41,886 nucleotides of DNA from CAZBJJ01 sp964492245. GTDB taxonomy: Bacteria > Spirochaetota > Spirochaetia > Treponematales > Breznakiellaceae. A model generated the notes under the pieces. The model had not been told where the DNA came from. It did not search any database and was given only the letters and a program-made list of their open reading frames with translations. Positions 16,730 through 25,533 of this stretch are shown here, one piece after another (within the stretch, counting starts at the first letter, position 1; the number at the start of each line of letters is the position of its first letter). The stretch is from the NCBI GenBank assembly GCA_964492245.1, contig CAZBJJ010000012.1:1-41886 (forward strand). Direction: 5' to 3'. The position numbers and the translations under genes are program-made.

Positions 16730-19294
16730 ATGATTGTGTGCAAATTTGGTGGATCTTCCCTTGCTTCGGTACAGGCAATTCGGCGCACAGTGGAAATTAT
16801 CGGCGCTCAATCGAAGCGGGCCCGCCCTGTGGCTGTGGTGGTTTCGGCAATTGGCGGTGTTACCGACGAGTTAATTGCTCTGGCAAGGCTGGCCGAGACC
16901 CGGGATGTCACCTGGGAAGGGCGCCTTATAGCCCTAAAAGAGCGCCATATTCAATTGCTTTTGCCCTTTATAGATACAGATAAAACTGATGGCGCGACCG
17001 TGCTGGATGAAATCTCCTCTATGCTTGAGGACCTAGAAAAAAAACTGGGGGCAATTTCCCTTTTAGGTGAATTATCTGCACGCAGTTTGGACAGCATTTT
17101 ATCCTTTGGCGAGCGCCTGTCTGCCCATATTGTACAGGCGGCCCTGTCTGCCAGTGGTATTCATTCTGGCTATCTGGATGCCCGGAAAATAATTAAAACT
17201 GATAGCGAATATGGCAATGCCCATATCAATATGGCCCTGAGCGAAAAGGCAATACAGGACTATTTTTCTGTGAACAGGGACCTGGCCGTTGTAACTGGCT
17301 TTATAGCCAGCGACAGCCAGGGGCGGACCACCACCCTGGGGCGGGGGGGCTCCGATTTAAGCGCCGCGCTCATTGCCAGTGCAGTTGGGGCCAAAGAAAT
17401 TCATATATGGACCGATGTCGATGGCATTTTAAGTGCGGATCCCCATTTAGTTAAAACAGCTTTTTCTCTGGCTAGGCTTTCCTATAGCGAGGCAATGGAG
17501 CTTTCCCATTTTGGTGCCAAGGTCCTGTATCCGCCCTCTATCCTGCCCGCCCTTGCGCGCGGAATACCCATACGAATATTGAATACTTTTAAACCCGAAG
17601 CGCCGGGAAGCATTATTAGCTGCGACGACCTAGGCGCGGAGCAGGCTTCCCGCTCGCCGGAGCCCCGCAGGCCGAAGCCCAGTTCGCCGGAGCCCAACAG
17701 GCCGGAGCCCCGCTCGCCGGTAAAGGGGATTAGCTCTATTCACGCCATTTCCTTAGTGCGCCTTCAGGGGCCGGGCATGGTGGGGGTGCGCGGTGTCTCC
17801 TCCCGCCTTTTTGCCAGCTTGGCCAGGGCGGGCATAAGCGTCATCCTTATAACCCAGGCCTCCAGCGAACACTCCATCTGTTTTGCCATACGCCCCGAGG
17901 AGGCAGCGGCGGCCAAACAGGCCATTTCCAGCGAATTTGAATACGAAATTGCACGGGCCGCCATCGAAGAACCCCTTGTAGAATCGGAGCTGTCGATTAT
18001 TGCCGTCGTTGGCGCCGGCATGAAGCAGACACCCGGCATTGCTGGCAAGGTTTTTCATGCCCTAGGGCGCAATGGTATCAATATTGTGGCAATTGCCCAG
18101 GGCTCGTCGGAGTTAAATATTTCTGCGGTGGTTCGCCAACGCGATGAATCGAAGGCTTTAAATGCCATTCACGAGGCTTTTTTCCTGTCTGGGCGGCGCA
18201 CGGTGCATGTGTTTATGGTGGGCGTGGGGCTCATTGGTTCTACGCTTTTGCAACAGATTGCCCGCCAGCAAGAGGCATTGGAAAGCGAGTACGGCATTGA
18301 TTTACGCCTTGTGGGTCTGGCAAATTCCCAGCGCATGGCATTTTCGCCCGAGGGCATCGCCCCGGGAAGAGCAAAAGACGTACTGCTAAATGGGCCAGAA
18401 ACAGGGGATTCCTCTGTAGTCGAGGTATATGCCGGGGGGGTCTCTGCCTTTATAGAAAAAATGCGGAACCTTAATCTGCCCAACACCGCTTTTTGCGACT
18501 GTACGGCAAACGAGGACATTGCCAAATGCTATGTGGAAGTTTTAGAGGCCTCGATTCCGGTTATCACCCCCAACAAACGGGCCAATTCCGCTTCCTACGA
18601 GTATTACAGCAGCCTGCGCGATGTCTCTCGGACCAGGGGCATTCCCTATTTGTACGAGACAACCGTCTGTGCTGGCCTGCCGGTAATTTCCACAATTAAG
18701 GACCTCGTGCTCGCCGGCGATAAAATAAGCAGTATCGAGGCGGTGGTTTCGGGTACCCTCAGCTATATTTTTAATAATTTTGATGGCACTGTCCCCTTTT
18801 CCCAGCTTGTGCGACAGGCAAAGGAAAAAGGCTATACCGAACCGGACCCGCGCGAAGATTTAAACGCCATGGATGCGGCCCGCAAGGCCCTTATTTTAGC
18901 GCGCGAGGCGGGCATGGCCCTGGAGTTCGAAGATATCAGTATTGAACCAATTTTGCCCGAAGCGGCCCTTGCTGCCGAGAGCGTAGAGGCCTTTTTTCTG
19001 GAACTGGAAAAGGCCGATGCTCAATTCGAAGCGCGCCGAAGGGCAGCGGCGGATAAAGGCAGGTTTTTACGCTATGTTGCCCGCATCGATGCCCAGGGCG
19101 CCCGCCTTGGCATGGCAGAGCTTGGGCCGGATAGCCCCTTTAGTTCCCTAGTGGATGCCGACAACCTTGTCGTTGTTTTTACTAAACGTTACAATACCCT
19201 GCCCTTGGTGGTGCGCGGTCCCGGTGCGGGCGCCGAAGTAACAGCAGGGGGCATTTTTGCCGATATTGTGCGCATTGCCCGAACCCTCGTTTAG
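16730..19294 (+). CDS. thrA: Bifunctional aspartokinase / homoserine dehydrogenase
   Basis: Cytoplasmic enzyme for the first and third steps from aspartate to threonine and methionine. The ATG at 16730 follows GGAGG by 5 bases; an upstream frame extension to 16604 has no such site. 854 residues, slightly longer than usual ThrA. The kinase domain (1-300) has KFGGSS (5-10), LGRGGSDLSA (about 203) and WTDVDG. Two ACT regulatory domains (about 335-480) include GVSSRLFASLARAGISV and HALGRNGINIVAIAQGSSE. The dehydrogenase starts near 490 with the NAD(P)-binding GVGLIGSTLL and has TPNKRAN and AGLPVISTIKDLVLAGD. A run of pentapeptide repeats at 308-327 separates kinase from ACT domains and accounts for part of the extra length. 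An aminotransferase follows 28 bases after the stop. Confidence 0.95.
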   Translation: MIVCKFGGSSLASVQAIRRTVEIIGAQSKRARPVAVVVSAIGGVTDELIALARLAETRDVTWEGRLIALKERHIQLLLPFIDTDKTDGATVLDEISSMLEDLEKKLGAISLLGELSARSLDSILSFGERLSAHIVQAALSASGIHSGYLDARKIIKTDSEYGNAHINMALSEKAIQDYFSVNRDLAVVTGFIASDSQGRTTTLGRGGSDLSAALIASAVGAKEIHIWTDVDGILSADPHLVKTAFSLARLSYSEAMELSHFGAKVLYPPSILPALARGIPIRILNTFKPEAPGSIISCDDLGAEQASRSPEPRRPKPSSPEPNRPEPRSPVKGISSIHAISLVRLQGPGMVGVRGVSSRLFASLARAGISVILITQASSEHSICFAIRPEEAAAAKQAISSEFEYEIARAAIEEPLVESELSIIAVVGAGMKQTPGIAGKVFHALGRNGINIVAIAQGSSELNISAVVRQRDESKALNAIHEAFFLSGRRTVHVFMVGVGLIGSTLLQQIARQQEALESEYGIDLRLVGLANSQRMAFSPEGIAPGRAKDVLLNGPETGDSSVVEVYAGGVSAFIEKMRNLNLPNTAFCDCTANEDIAKCYVEVLEASIPVITPNKRANSASYEYYSSLRDVSRTRGIPYLYETTVCAGLPVISTIKDLVLAGDKISSIEAVVSGTLSYIFNNFDGTVPFSQLVRQAKEKGYTEPDPREDLNAMDAARKALILAREAGMALEFEDISIEPILPEAALAAESVEAFFLELEKADAQFEARRRAAADKGRFLRYVARIDAQGARLGMAELGPDSPFSSLVDADNLVVVFTKRYNTLPLVVRGPGAGAEVTAGGIFADIVRIARTLV
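17651..17710 (+). repeat. In-frame 15/30-bp tandem repeats in the ThrA linker
   Basis: Four 15-bp units at 17651, 17666, 17681 and 17696 encode RSPEP, RRPKP, SSPEP and NRPEP. They are best seen as two 30-bp copies. They lie at residues 308-327, between the aspartokinase and ACT domains. The Pro- and charge-rich sequence should be an extended linker. Confidence 0.85.
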
Positions 19295-19322
19295 GCCAAT
19301 TTACTATTTTTGGAGTCAAATG

Positions 19323-20525
19323 ATGAGTGTAGCAAAAAAAATTGTGGAGGCCCAAGAAAAGGGCTCTTTTATACGCAAGATGTTCGAAGAGGGCATTGCG
19401 CTTAAAAAAGAATTTGGCAGCGAGAACGTCTTCGATTTTTCCTTGGGCAACCCCGATATAGAGCCGCCGGTAGAATTAAAGTCGCACTTATTGCGTATCG
19501 CCAACGAGGAGGCCTCGGGCATGCATGGCTATATGCCCAATGCCGGTTTTTTGCAGGTTCGCCAAGCTTTAGCCCAGAAGGTAAACCAAGAGCAGGGGGT
19601 CAATTGCGGTCCCGAGCATCTGGTTATGTCGGTGGGGGCGGCGGGGGGCCTAAATGCCCTGTTCAAGGCTATTTTGAATCCTGGGGACGAGGTCCTTGTG
19701 CCGAGCCCCTATTTTGTGGAGTACGGCAGCTATATCGATAACCACGGTGGCATTATGCGCCTTGTGCCAAGTGGAAAAGATTTTTCCCTGGATGTTCCGG
19801 CAATTGTGGCGGCTCTAAACGAAAAGACGGCGGCAGTTTTAATAAATTCGCCGCACAACCCCACCGGGCGCATATATTCAGCGGAGAGCCTGGCAGAACT
19901 TTCCCAGGCCCTCACTTCCCATGCAAGGGCGACTGGGCGAGAGGTCTTGCTGGTAGGTGATGAGCCCTATCGAGACCTAGTCTACGACGGGGCGGTGGTA
20001 CCGCCTTTTTTGGCCGCTCATCCCAACTCGGTGGTGGTTACCTCCTATTCCAAAAGCCTTTCCCTGCCCGGCGAGCGCATAGGCTATGTGGCAATTAACC
20101 CGGCAGCCGAGGCGGCGCTGGAATTGGCCGGAGCTGTGGCCTATACCACGAGGGTCCTGGGCTTTGTTAATGCGCCGGCACTTATGCAGCGTTTAGTCGC
20201 CGACCTGGTAGGGGCAAGGGTAGCGGTAGAGATATATGCTCAGCGGCGCAGGGCCTTTACCCAGGTGCTCGATGCAGCTGGCCTAGAATATTCGCCGCCA
20301 GAGGGAGCTTTTTATTTGTTTTGCAAGGTGCCTGCCCGCAAAAAGGATGGCTCGGTCAGCGACCTAGAGTTTGTTAACTTCCTTAAAAAAGAGAGAATAT
20401 TAGCTGTGCCGGGCACCGGCTTTGGGGCAACGGGCTATATCCGTCTGGCCTACTGTGTGGACGAAAAACTAATAAGGGCCTCCCAGGCGGGCTTTATTCG
20501 CGCCGTAAACAATTGGCTGGGCTAG
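19323..20525 (+). CDS. Class I/II PLP-dependent aminotransferase
   Basis: Cytoplasmic fold-type I aminotransferase of the aspartate aminotransferase superfamily, 400 residues. Visible signatures are FSLGNPDIEPP, HGYMPNAG, the NSPHNPTGRIYS segment and the PLP lysine at about 244 in YSKSLSLPGERIGYVA. The conserved arginine for the substrate carboxylate is probably in GYIRLAYC. Two ATGs are adjacent; the second (19323) has a better 7-base spacing to GGAG than the first (19320). It lies 28 bases after thrA and is probably co-transcribed, which fits transamination to or from aspartate, but the exact substrate cannot be told. Confidence 0.88.
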   Translation: MSVAKKIVEAQEKGSFIRKMFEEGIALKKEFGSENVFDFSLGNPDIEPPVELKSHLLRIANEEASGMHGYMPNAGFLQVRQALAQKVNQEQGVNCGPEHLVMSVGAAGGLNALFKAILNPGDEVLVPSPYFVEYGSYIDNHGGIMRLVPSGKDFSLDVPAIVAALNEKTAAVLINSPHNPTGRIYSAESLAELSQALTSHARATGREVLLVGDEPYRDLVYDGAVVPPFLAAHPNSVVVTSYSKSLSLPGERIGYVAINPAAEAALELAGAVAYTTRVLGFVNAPALMQRLVADLVGARVAVEIYAQRRRAFTQVLDAAGLEYSPPEGAFYLFCKVPARKKDGSVSDLEFVNFLKKERILAVPGTGFGATGYIRLAYCVDEKLIRASQAGFIRAVNNWLG

Positions 20526-20557
20526 GCCCTTACAATATGTCCTTGTCCCAATAGGTT

Positions 20558-22489
20558 TTACCAAAGGGTACCTAGGCTAAGGGCCCAAAAAAAGCGCGAA
20601 CTCTGCCAGTCCCAACCCCCAAAGGCGGTAGCAGACAGGGAAGAAAGGCCTATAATGGACATGCTGGCCGAAAGCGACAGGCCACTGACTACGGCCATTG
20701 CCTCTTGGCTCGCTAAAAAATCGCTATATATGCCTATATCAATTCTCTCTATCTGAAAACTCTCTGCCAGGGAAATACCTAAATTGCGAAAGGCCAGGGC
20801 CACTTCGCCATTGGCAATTGCCATGGGCAAAAGACTGCTGCCCATATAGGGGCCCCGCCAGGGATCCATGCTAAAGCTGCTAAAGCGAAGCGATGCCGGG
20901 CTCCAGCGCCCCAGGGCCCCGGCCCTTAGCTCTAAGGGCCCGATTATGCGCAAACTACTGGCAAGGCGCGATTCCAAGCCCCAGACCGGCAGGAAGGCTG
21001 TTTCATCTCTATAAAACACCGATATATGCCCTCCTGGCTGCAGCCGGGCCCCTGGCGCTTTGCGTGCAAGATCCAGTCTGCCCTCTACCCAGAGGTCCTG
21101 GCTTTGAAAGTCGCTATCTAAGAGCCATTCGAAGCGGGGCCCAAAGGTGAATCTCCAGTCCTGCCCAAAAAAGAAACGGCCATCTATTTCGGCATGGAGC
21201 CAGCTGCCAAGACCACTATAGCTGGCCCCAAAAGCAAACTTAAAAGGACTGGCAGTCTCGATTTCTAGATTTCCCGACAGGCCAAGGTCCTTTTCCAGCA
21301 AATTTGTCCATGCTCCGGCTGCGATATCGGTGTAGCCAAAACCAATTTTAGATTTTAAAACAAGTTTTGGCTCCCTTTCCAAGCGATAAAGGGCATTAAA
21401 GCTATTGGGCAGAACGAGGTCCAGGGCCAGGGAAAAATGGGGCGAGAAATGTTTCGGCCTGCGCCCCAATAAAAAAATGCGCTCAATTTTCATGAAGTTT
21501 TCGTGTTGAGTTTTGCGAATTTCATCGAGGCTCTTGGGATGTTCACCAAAAATCTCTAAAATTGATGTTATTTCTCGGTCGGTCGAGCTATAGCCTGCTG
21601 CAATTATCTCCCCTATGTGGTGGTAGTCCATAAAGGAATAGGCTTCGACATCGCAGCGAATTAAAAAACTCGCATTGTTTTGCAGATCTTTTAAGGATGT
21701 CCGCTCTTTGGAAATTGAAAAATTGCGATTTATTATAGTGATAGGGTTTTTATAATTTTGGCCCAAGCCCTGGTACAATGCCGTTGCTGCAATAATCCTC
21801 GGCGAAAAAGTATGAGCTACACTAAAGGGAATTATATCGCTGGTTCCGCCATCTACTAGATGCATACCCCGCCAGGGGACAGGGGGGAAGTATACCGGCA
21901 TGGAAAATGAGGCCATAAAGAGCGGGACAAGAGGCCCCTCTGCCAGCCAGACCTGGCGCTTGCTCAGTAAGTCGTCGCAGACAATTATAAGGGGAATGGC
22001 TAAATGGGAAATATCGGTATTGCCAAAGAGTTCGCCAATAATATTGATAAAACTACTGGAATCTAAAATTCCCCCCGAAAGTGGAAAGATTGGTTTAAAA
22101 AACTCGGAGAGGGGGGCAATTGTTATCAGGCTTTCAATATCGTCGGGGGAAAAACCGGCGGCGTAGAGAATTGCCACAATTGCCCCCATGGAATTTGCCA
22201 CAATAAAATCGGGCACAATATTGGCCTCTTCCAGGCGGCGCAATACGCCAATATGGGCGTAGGCCCGGGCAGAACCGCCAGAGAGCAGTAGCCCGAGGGG
22301 CCTTTCTTCCTTGCTTCCCGCTGCAATTCGCTGCTCAAAAAAATCTATGCCTATTTCTATGGGGCTTATCTGTTCAATTAAGTCCTCCGGTATGGGGGAT
22401 GCCGGCTGTATACTAACTTCGCTATATATTATTCCAATGGGGAAAATAAGAAGGGCAAAAACCAGGGCTCGGAAATTCGTATTGTGCAT
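20558..22489 (-). CDS. Secreted patatin-like protein with a probable outer-membrane beta-barrel tail
   Basis: 643 residues. Residues 1-23 look like a signal peptide. A patatin domain spans about 64-300, with the oxyanion segment SGGSARAYAHIGVL, nucleophile S100 in ANSMGA and D213 in LVDGGTSD. Both canonical glycines are altered: GGSAR replaces GGGxR, and ANSMG replaces GxSxG. Activity as a lipid acyl hydrolase is therefore likely but not certain. About residues 340-643 alternate polar and aromatic residues in short strands and end in tryptophan (SLGTLW), as outer-membrane barrels do. The layout resembles patatin-barrel (type Vd) proteins. No good ribosome-binding site precedes the ATG. It lies 60 bases downstream of the HD-GYP gene on the same strand. 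Confidence 0.82.
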   Translation of the reverse strand: MHNTNFRALVFALLIFPIGIIYSEVSIQPASPIPEDLIEQISPIEIGIDFFEQRIAAGSKEERPLGLLLSGGSARAYAHIGVLRRLEEANIVPDFIVANSMGAIVAILYAAGFSPDDIESLITIAPLSEFFKPIFPLSGGILDSSSFINIIGELFGNTDISHLAIPLIIVCDDLLSKRQVWLAEGPLVPLFMASFSMPVYFPPVPWRGMHLVDGGTSDIIPFSVAHTFSPRIIAATALYQGLGQNYKNPITIINRNFSISKERTSLKDLQNNASFLIRCDVEAYSFMDYHHIGEIIAAGYSSTDREITSILEIFGEHPKSLDEIRKTQHENFMKIERIFLLGRRPKHFSPHFSLALDLVLPNSFNALYRLEREPKLVLKSKIGFGYTDIAAGAWTNLLEKDLGLSGNLEIETASPFKFAFGASYSGLGSWLHAEIDGRFFFGQDWRFTFGPRFEWLLDSDFQSQDLWVEGRLDLARKAPGARLQPGGHISVFYRDETAFLPVWGLESRLASSLRIIGPLELRAGALGRWSPASLRFSSFSMDPWRGPYMGSSLLPMAIANGEVALAFRNLGISLAESFQIERIDIGIYSDFLASQEAMAVVSGLSLSASMSIIGLSSLSATAFGGWDWQSSRFFWALSLGTLW

Positions 22490-22549
22490 TGTTTATTCTA
22501 TCATATTTTATTCAATAAAAATCTGGCAGCTGTAGGATAGTGGTATCGG

Positions 22550-24172
22550 TTAATCGGGATATTTTTCGCCAATTAATTGCATATCCGGCATTTTTTGGAT
22601 AAAAATATCGCAGAGAAGGGGGTCGAACCAGGTTCCGCGGACCTCTTTAAAGAATTTGACGATGTCCTCCTGCGGCCAGGCCTTTTTATATACTCGGTCA
22701 TTGCCAAGGGCATCGTAGACATCGGCAATGGCCACAATTCTGCCCTCGATGCTTATATCATTGCCTTTTTTCCCCAGCGGATAGCCACTTCCATCGTATT
22801 TTTCGTGGTGCTCTAAGGCTATTTGGGCGGCAAGGCGCATAAGTGGGCGTCCAGACGTTTTTAACATGTCGTAGCCGGCCTGGGTATGAGTTTTAATAAT
22901 GGCCATTTCCTCCTCGTCCAGGGAGGCGGGTTTATTTAAAATGGCATCGGGAATAGCCAATTTGCCAATATCGTGCATGGGACAGGCCATTTTTAAAAGG
23001 CGTATCTGATCTTCGTGCAGGCCCACTTCTCTGGCAAGAATTGCCGCATATTCAGCCACCCGTTTTACATGGTGTCCGGTTTCGCGGGAACGGGCTTCGG
23101 CCACCTCGCCCAATGTTATAATAATTTCCTTTTGGGTGTTTTCAATTTCCCGCCCCAAATTGAGGTTATCCAAACCCACCGAGACATTGGTGCAAAAAGT
23201 TTTGAGCAACCTCCGGTTCCAGGGGGCAATTTCCTGATCGCTACTAAAATATATAAGGTTTTCCATATCGGAACTAGTTTTAAAATAGGCAATAAACTTA
23301 TTTGCCTCATAGACACTGTCTTTTTTCTCCAGAGCAATTTTAATAAGGTCCAATGCCTTTTGGGGCAGGACTTCTTCTATTGGCTGCTGTACACCATTGG
23401 CATATTCGCCAATTGCCGCCTCTACAAAAAAGGTGCTCCCACTTCGTTTGGCCGAAAGGGCCGAGCTTCGGCAAAATGCTGCGTCCTTGTCCAGCCGCAT
23501 AATGGAAATAAGCTGAATAAGTACCCCCTGTATAAACTCTCTATAATTTTGAATGCGAAAAAGAGCTGCAGAGGATTCAATTATTTTTTCAAGGCCTATG
23601 CGGTTGTAATCGAGGACGAGTAAGTCCTCGTAGGAGCGCAATGCCGCCACCATGGTAACAAAGAGCTTGTCGGCGGTGAGCTCGGTTTTTAATTTATAGT
23701 CGTTTATGTCGTAGTCAATTATGACCTGTTTTTCTGGGGCCTGCCCAGGTTGACCAGTGCGTAAAATAATACGGATAAGCTGGTTCTTTAAGGTATCGCG
23801 AATGTATTGGGCAATTTTAAGGCCGCTGTCCTCTTCGCTCATAACGACATCTAAAAGGATGACGGCAGCATCTGAATGTTCCTGTAAAACAGCATGGGCC
23901 TCTTCCTCGGTATAGGCAGAGATAAGGTCTAACCTGCGTTCTTGGTAGACAAAATTTCGCAAAATCATGCGGGTAACCGCATGCACGCTCTCATCGTCAT
24001 CTACAATAATTATTTTCCATCTGCGTTTGACTGTATTTGTCTCTGGTTCTAAATTGCCACTAGTATGTAAAAAAGAGCTCCCCATATGTATGCCAACGTC
24101 TCCCGTATGTAAATTATAGATGGATTTATACTGATATGCAAACCCAAGAAGTACTGAGCTGGATATGTCCAC
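22550..24172 (-). CDS. HD-GYP response regulator (receiver - linker domain - HD-GYP phosphodiesterase)
   Basis: Cytoplasmic regulator of about 540 residues, expected to hydrolyse cyclic di-GMP. The receiver (about 52-175) has IIIVDDDES and the phosphoacceptor D108 in ILLDVVM. A middle region (about 190-350) resembles the DUF3369-type domain often placed between receiver and HD-GYP. The HD-GYP domain (about 360-535) has H400-D401 in MHDIGK, HHEKYDGSGYP near 455-465 and RIVAIADVYDAL. The start is uncertain: a GTG at 24172 with weak GAAAG, or the ATG at 24085, which would remove a poorly conserved 29-residue leader. It is divergent from the solute-binding protein gene with overlapping promoters. 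Confidence 0.92.
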   Translation of the reverse strand: MDISSSVLLGFAYQYKSIYNLHTGDVGIHMGSSFLHTSGNLEPETNTVKRRWKIIIVDDDESVHAVTRMILRNFVYQERRLDLISAYTEEEAHAVLQEHSDAAVILLDVVMSEEDSGLKIAQYIRDTLKNQLIRIILRTGQPGQAPEKQVIIDYDINDYKLKTELTADKLFVTMVAALRSYEDLLVLDYNRIGLEKIIESSAALFRIQNYREFIQGVLIQLISIMRLDKDAAFCRSSALSAKRSGSTFFVEAAIGEYANGVQQPIEEVLPQKALDLIKIALEKKDSVYEANKFIAYFKTSSDMENLIYFSSDQEIAPWNRRLLKTFCTNVSVGLDNLNLGREIENTQKEIIITLGEVAEARSRETGHHVKRVAEYAAILAREVGLHEDQIRLLKMACPMHDIGKLAIPDAILNKPASLDEEEMAIIKTHTQAGYDMLKTSGRPLMRLAAQIALEHHEKYDGSGYPLGKKGNDISIEGRIVAIADVYDALGNDRVYKKAWPQEDIVKFFKEVRGTWFDPLLCDIFIQKMPDMQLIGEKYPD

Positions 24173-24180
24173 GCAAAAAC

Positions 24181-24209
24181 TTTCAATTATCTTACTAATA
24201 GTTTATACT
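24181..24209 (+). promoter_or_regulatory. Predicted promoter of the solute-binding protein gene
   Basis: TTTCAA (24181-24186) and TATACT (24204-24209), 17-base spacer. The -10 is good and the -35 weaker. Confidence 0.45.
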
Positions 24210-24217
24210 GCTGTAAA
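24189..24217 (-). promoter_or_regulatory. Predicted promoter of the HD-GYP gene
   Basis: Minus strand TTTACA (24217-24212) and TAAGAT (24194-24189), 17-base spacer. It overlaps almost completely the opposing promoter at 24181-24209. Confidence 0.45.
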
Positions 24218-24234
24218 GAGATGGGGGCGATACT

Positions 24235-25530
24235 GTGAAATACCGAAAAATGATAATTGGAGCTGTTTTTTTCTTAGGTGTAATCGCCCTGATGTCTATT
24301 CATCGTCTGGTGTTTAATAAACCTGCCGACAGGCTCGAACAGACAAAGAACATTAGTTTTTGGCATATCAATAACGACATGCCCTCGCAGCTGGCGTTTA
24401 AGGCACTTGCACGGGAATTTGAGTCCCAAAATCCCGGATTGCATATTGAAGTTACCATGCTGGAGAACATGGAGTTTAAGCCAAAACTTCATTTAGAGCT
24501 TTCTATGGGAAGGGCACCGGATATTTTTCATAGTTGGGGGGGAGGGGTCTTGGTCGAACAGGTGCAAGCAGGCTATGTAAAAGATATAACCGAATGGGTC
24601 CGCTCCGAAGCATGGCAATCTAAAATTAGCGATGCAGCCCTTAGCCTGTATACGGTCGATGGGAAAATATACGGCTTCCCCCAAGATTTAGGGGCAATTG
24701 GTTTTTGGTACAATGTTGATCTTTTAAAAAAGGCTGGTTTTAATTCCTTTCCCCGCGACTGGGAGAATTTTTTACAGATGTGTGGGAAATTAAAAAGCGA
24801 AGGCATTATACCTGTAGCGCTGGGCTTGGCCGATCGCTGGCCGGTAACCTATTACTGGAACTACCTTGCCCTGCGAATTGCTGGATCAGATCTTTTTAAA
24901 GATATCTCTGCAGGAAAAAGGACCTTTACCGATCCGGCCCTTATTCAGGCGGGCACTATGATGCGCGAGTTTTATTTAAAAGGCTTTTTACCCGAAACGG
25001 CAATAGGCGATGATTTTCCCACCCAGTCGCGTCTGGTGGGCGATGGTATCTGTGCAATGCAGCTGATGGGCCAGTGGGCCCTGGCTACTCAGGCGCAGTC
25101 TGCGGATGTCAAGGACCAATTATCGCATCTTATGCGTTTTGCCCCCTTTCCCCGGGTGGCCACTGGAGCAGGGCGTCTAGGGGATGTCATTGGCGGGGGC
25201 AATGGCTTTGCGGTGGCAGCAGCTGCCAGCGACGAGGCGGTAGCGTTTTTAGAGTTTTTTATGCGGGCCGAAAATCTGCAAAAGTATTACGATGTATTTC
25301 CCTTTGTGCCCACCGTGGCGGGGGTCAATATGGGCAATTCAGCCCTCAATATGGTCAAGGAATATGTGGCCAATATGGACAGCTATACCCTGTATCCCGA
25401 CCAAATGTTTACTCTGGAAATAAACACCCTCCTTAACGATTTAAGCCCCCAAATAATGCTGGGTTCTCTCGATGTCAAGGAGGCCTGCGAAATATTACAG
25501 GCTGCCTTCGACAGACAGGGCGAATACTAG
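24235..25530 (+). CDS. Family 1 extracellular solute-binding protein, membrane-anchored, no permease nearby
   Basis: 431 residues, starting with a GTG after a G-rich ribosome-binding region. A single hydrophobic segment at about 6-22 is followed by no lipobox cysteine, so it is a cleaved or anchored periplasmic protein and not a lipoprotein. The rest fits sugar-type binding proteins: ISFWHINND, FESQNPGLHIEV, GRAPDIFHSWGGG, YGFPQDLGAIGFWYN and FFMRAENLQKYYDVF. Neither ABC permease nor ATPase genes are within the window. Instead it lies between an HD-GYP regulator and a histidine kinase, which suggests a sensing role. Its stop is 3 bases from the convergent stop of the kinase gene. Confidence 0.88.
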   Translation: MKYRKMIIGAVFFLGVIALMSIHRLVFNKPADRLEQTKNISFWHINNDMPSQLAFKALAREFESQNPGLHIEVTMLENMEFKPKLHLELSMGRAPDIFHSWGGGVLVEQVQAGYVKDITEWVRSEAWQSKISDAALSLYTVDGKIYGFPQDLGAIGFWYNVDLLKKAGFNSFPRDWENFLQMCGKLKSEGIIPVALGLADRWPVTYYWNYLALRIAGSDLFKDISAGKRTFTDPALIQAGTMMREFYLKGFLPETAIGDDFPTQSRLVGDGICAMQLMGQWALATQAQSADVKDQLSHLMRFAPFPRVATGAGRLGDVIGGGNGFAVAAAASDEAVAFLEFFMRAENLQKYYDVFPFVPTVAGVNMGNSALNMVKEYVANMDSYTLYPDQMFTLEINTLLNDLSPQIMLGSLDVKEACEILQAAFDRQGEY

Positions 25531-25533
25531 GGC

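Noticed and set aside
20525..20585. Bidirectional terminator between the aminotransferase and the patatin gene
   Set aside because: GGCCCTTA and TAAGGGCC are complementary, but the loop of 45 bases is too long and there is no T-run.
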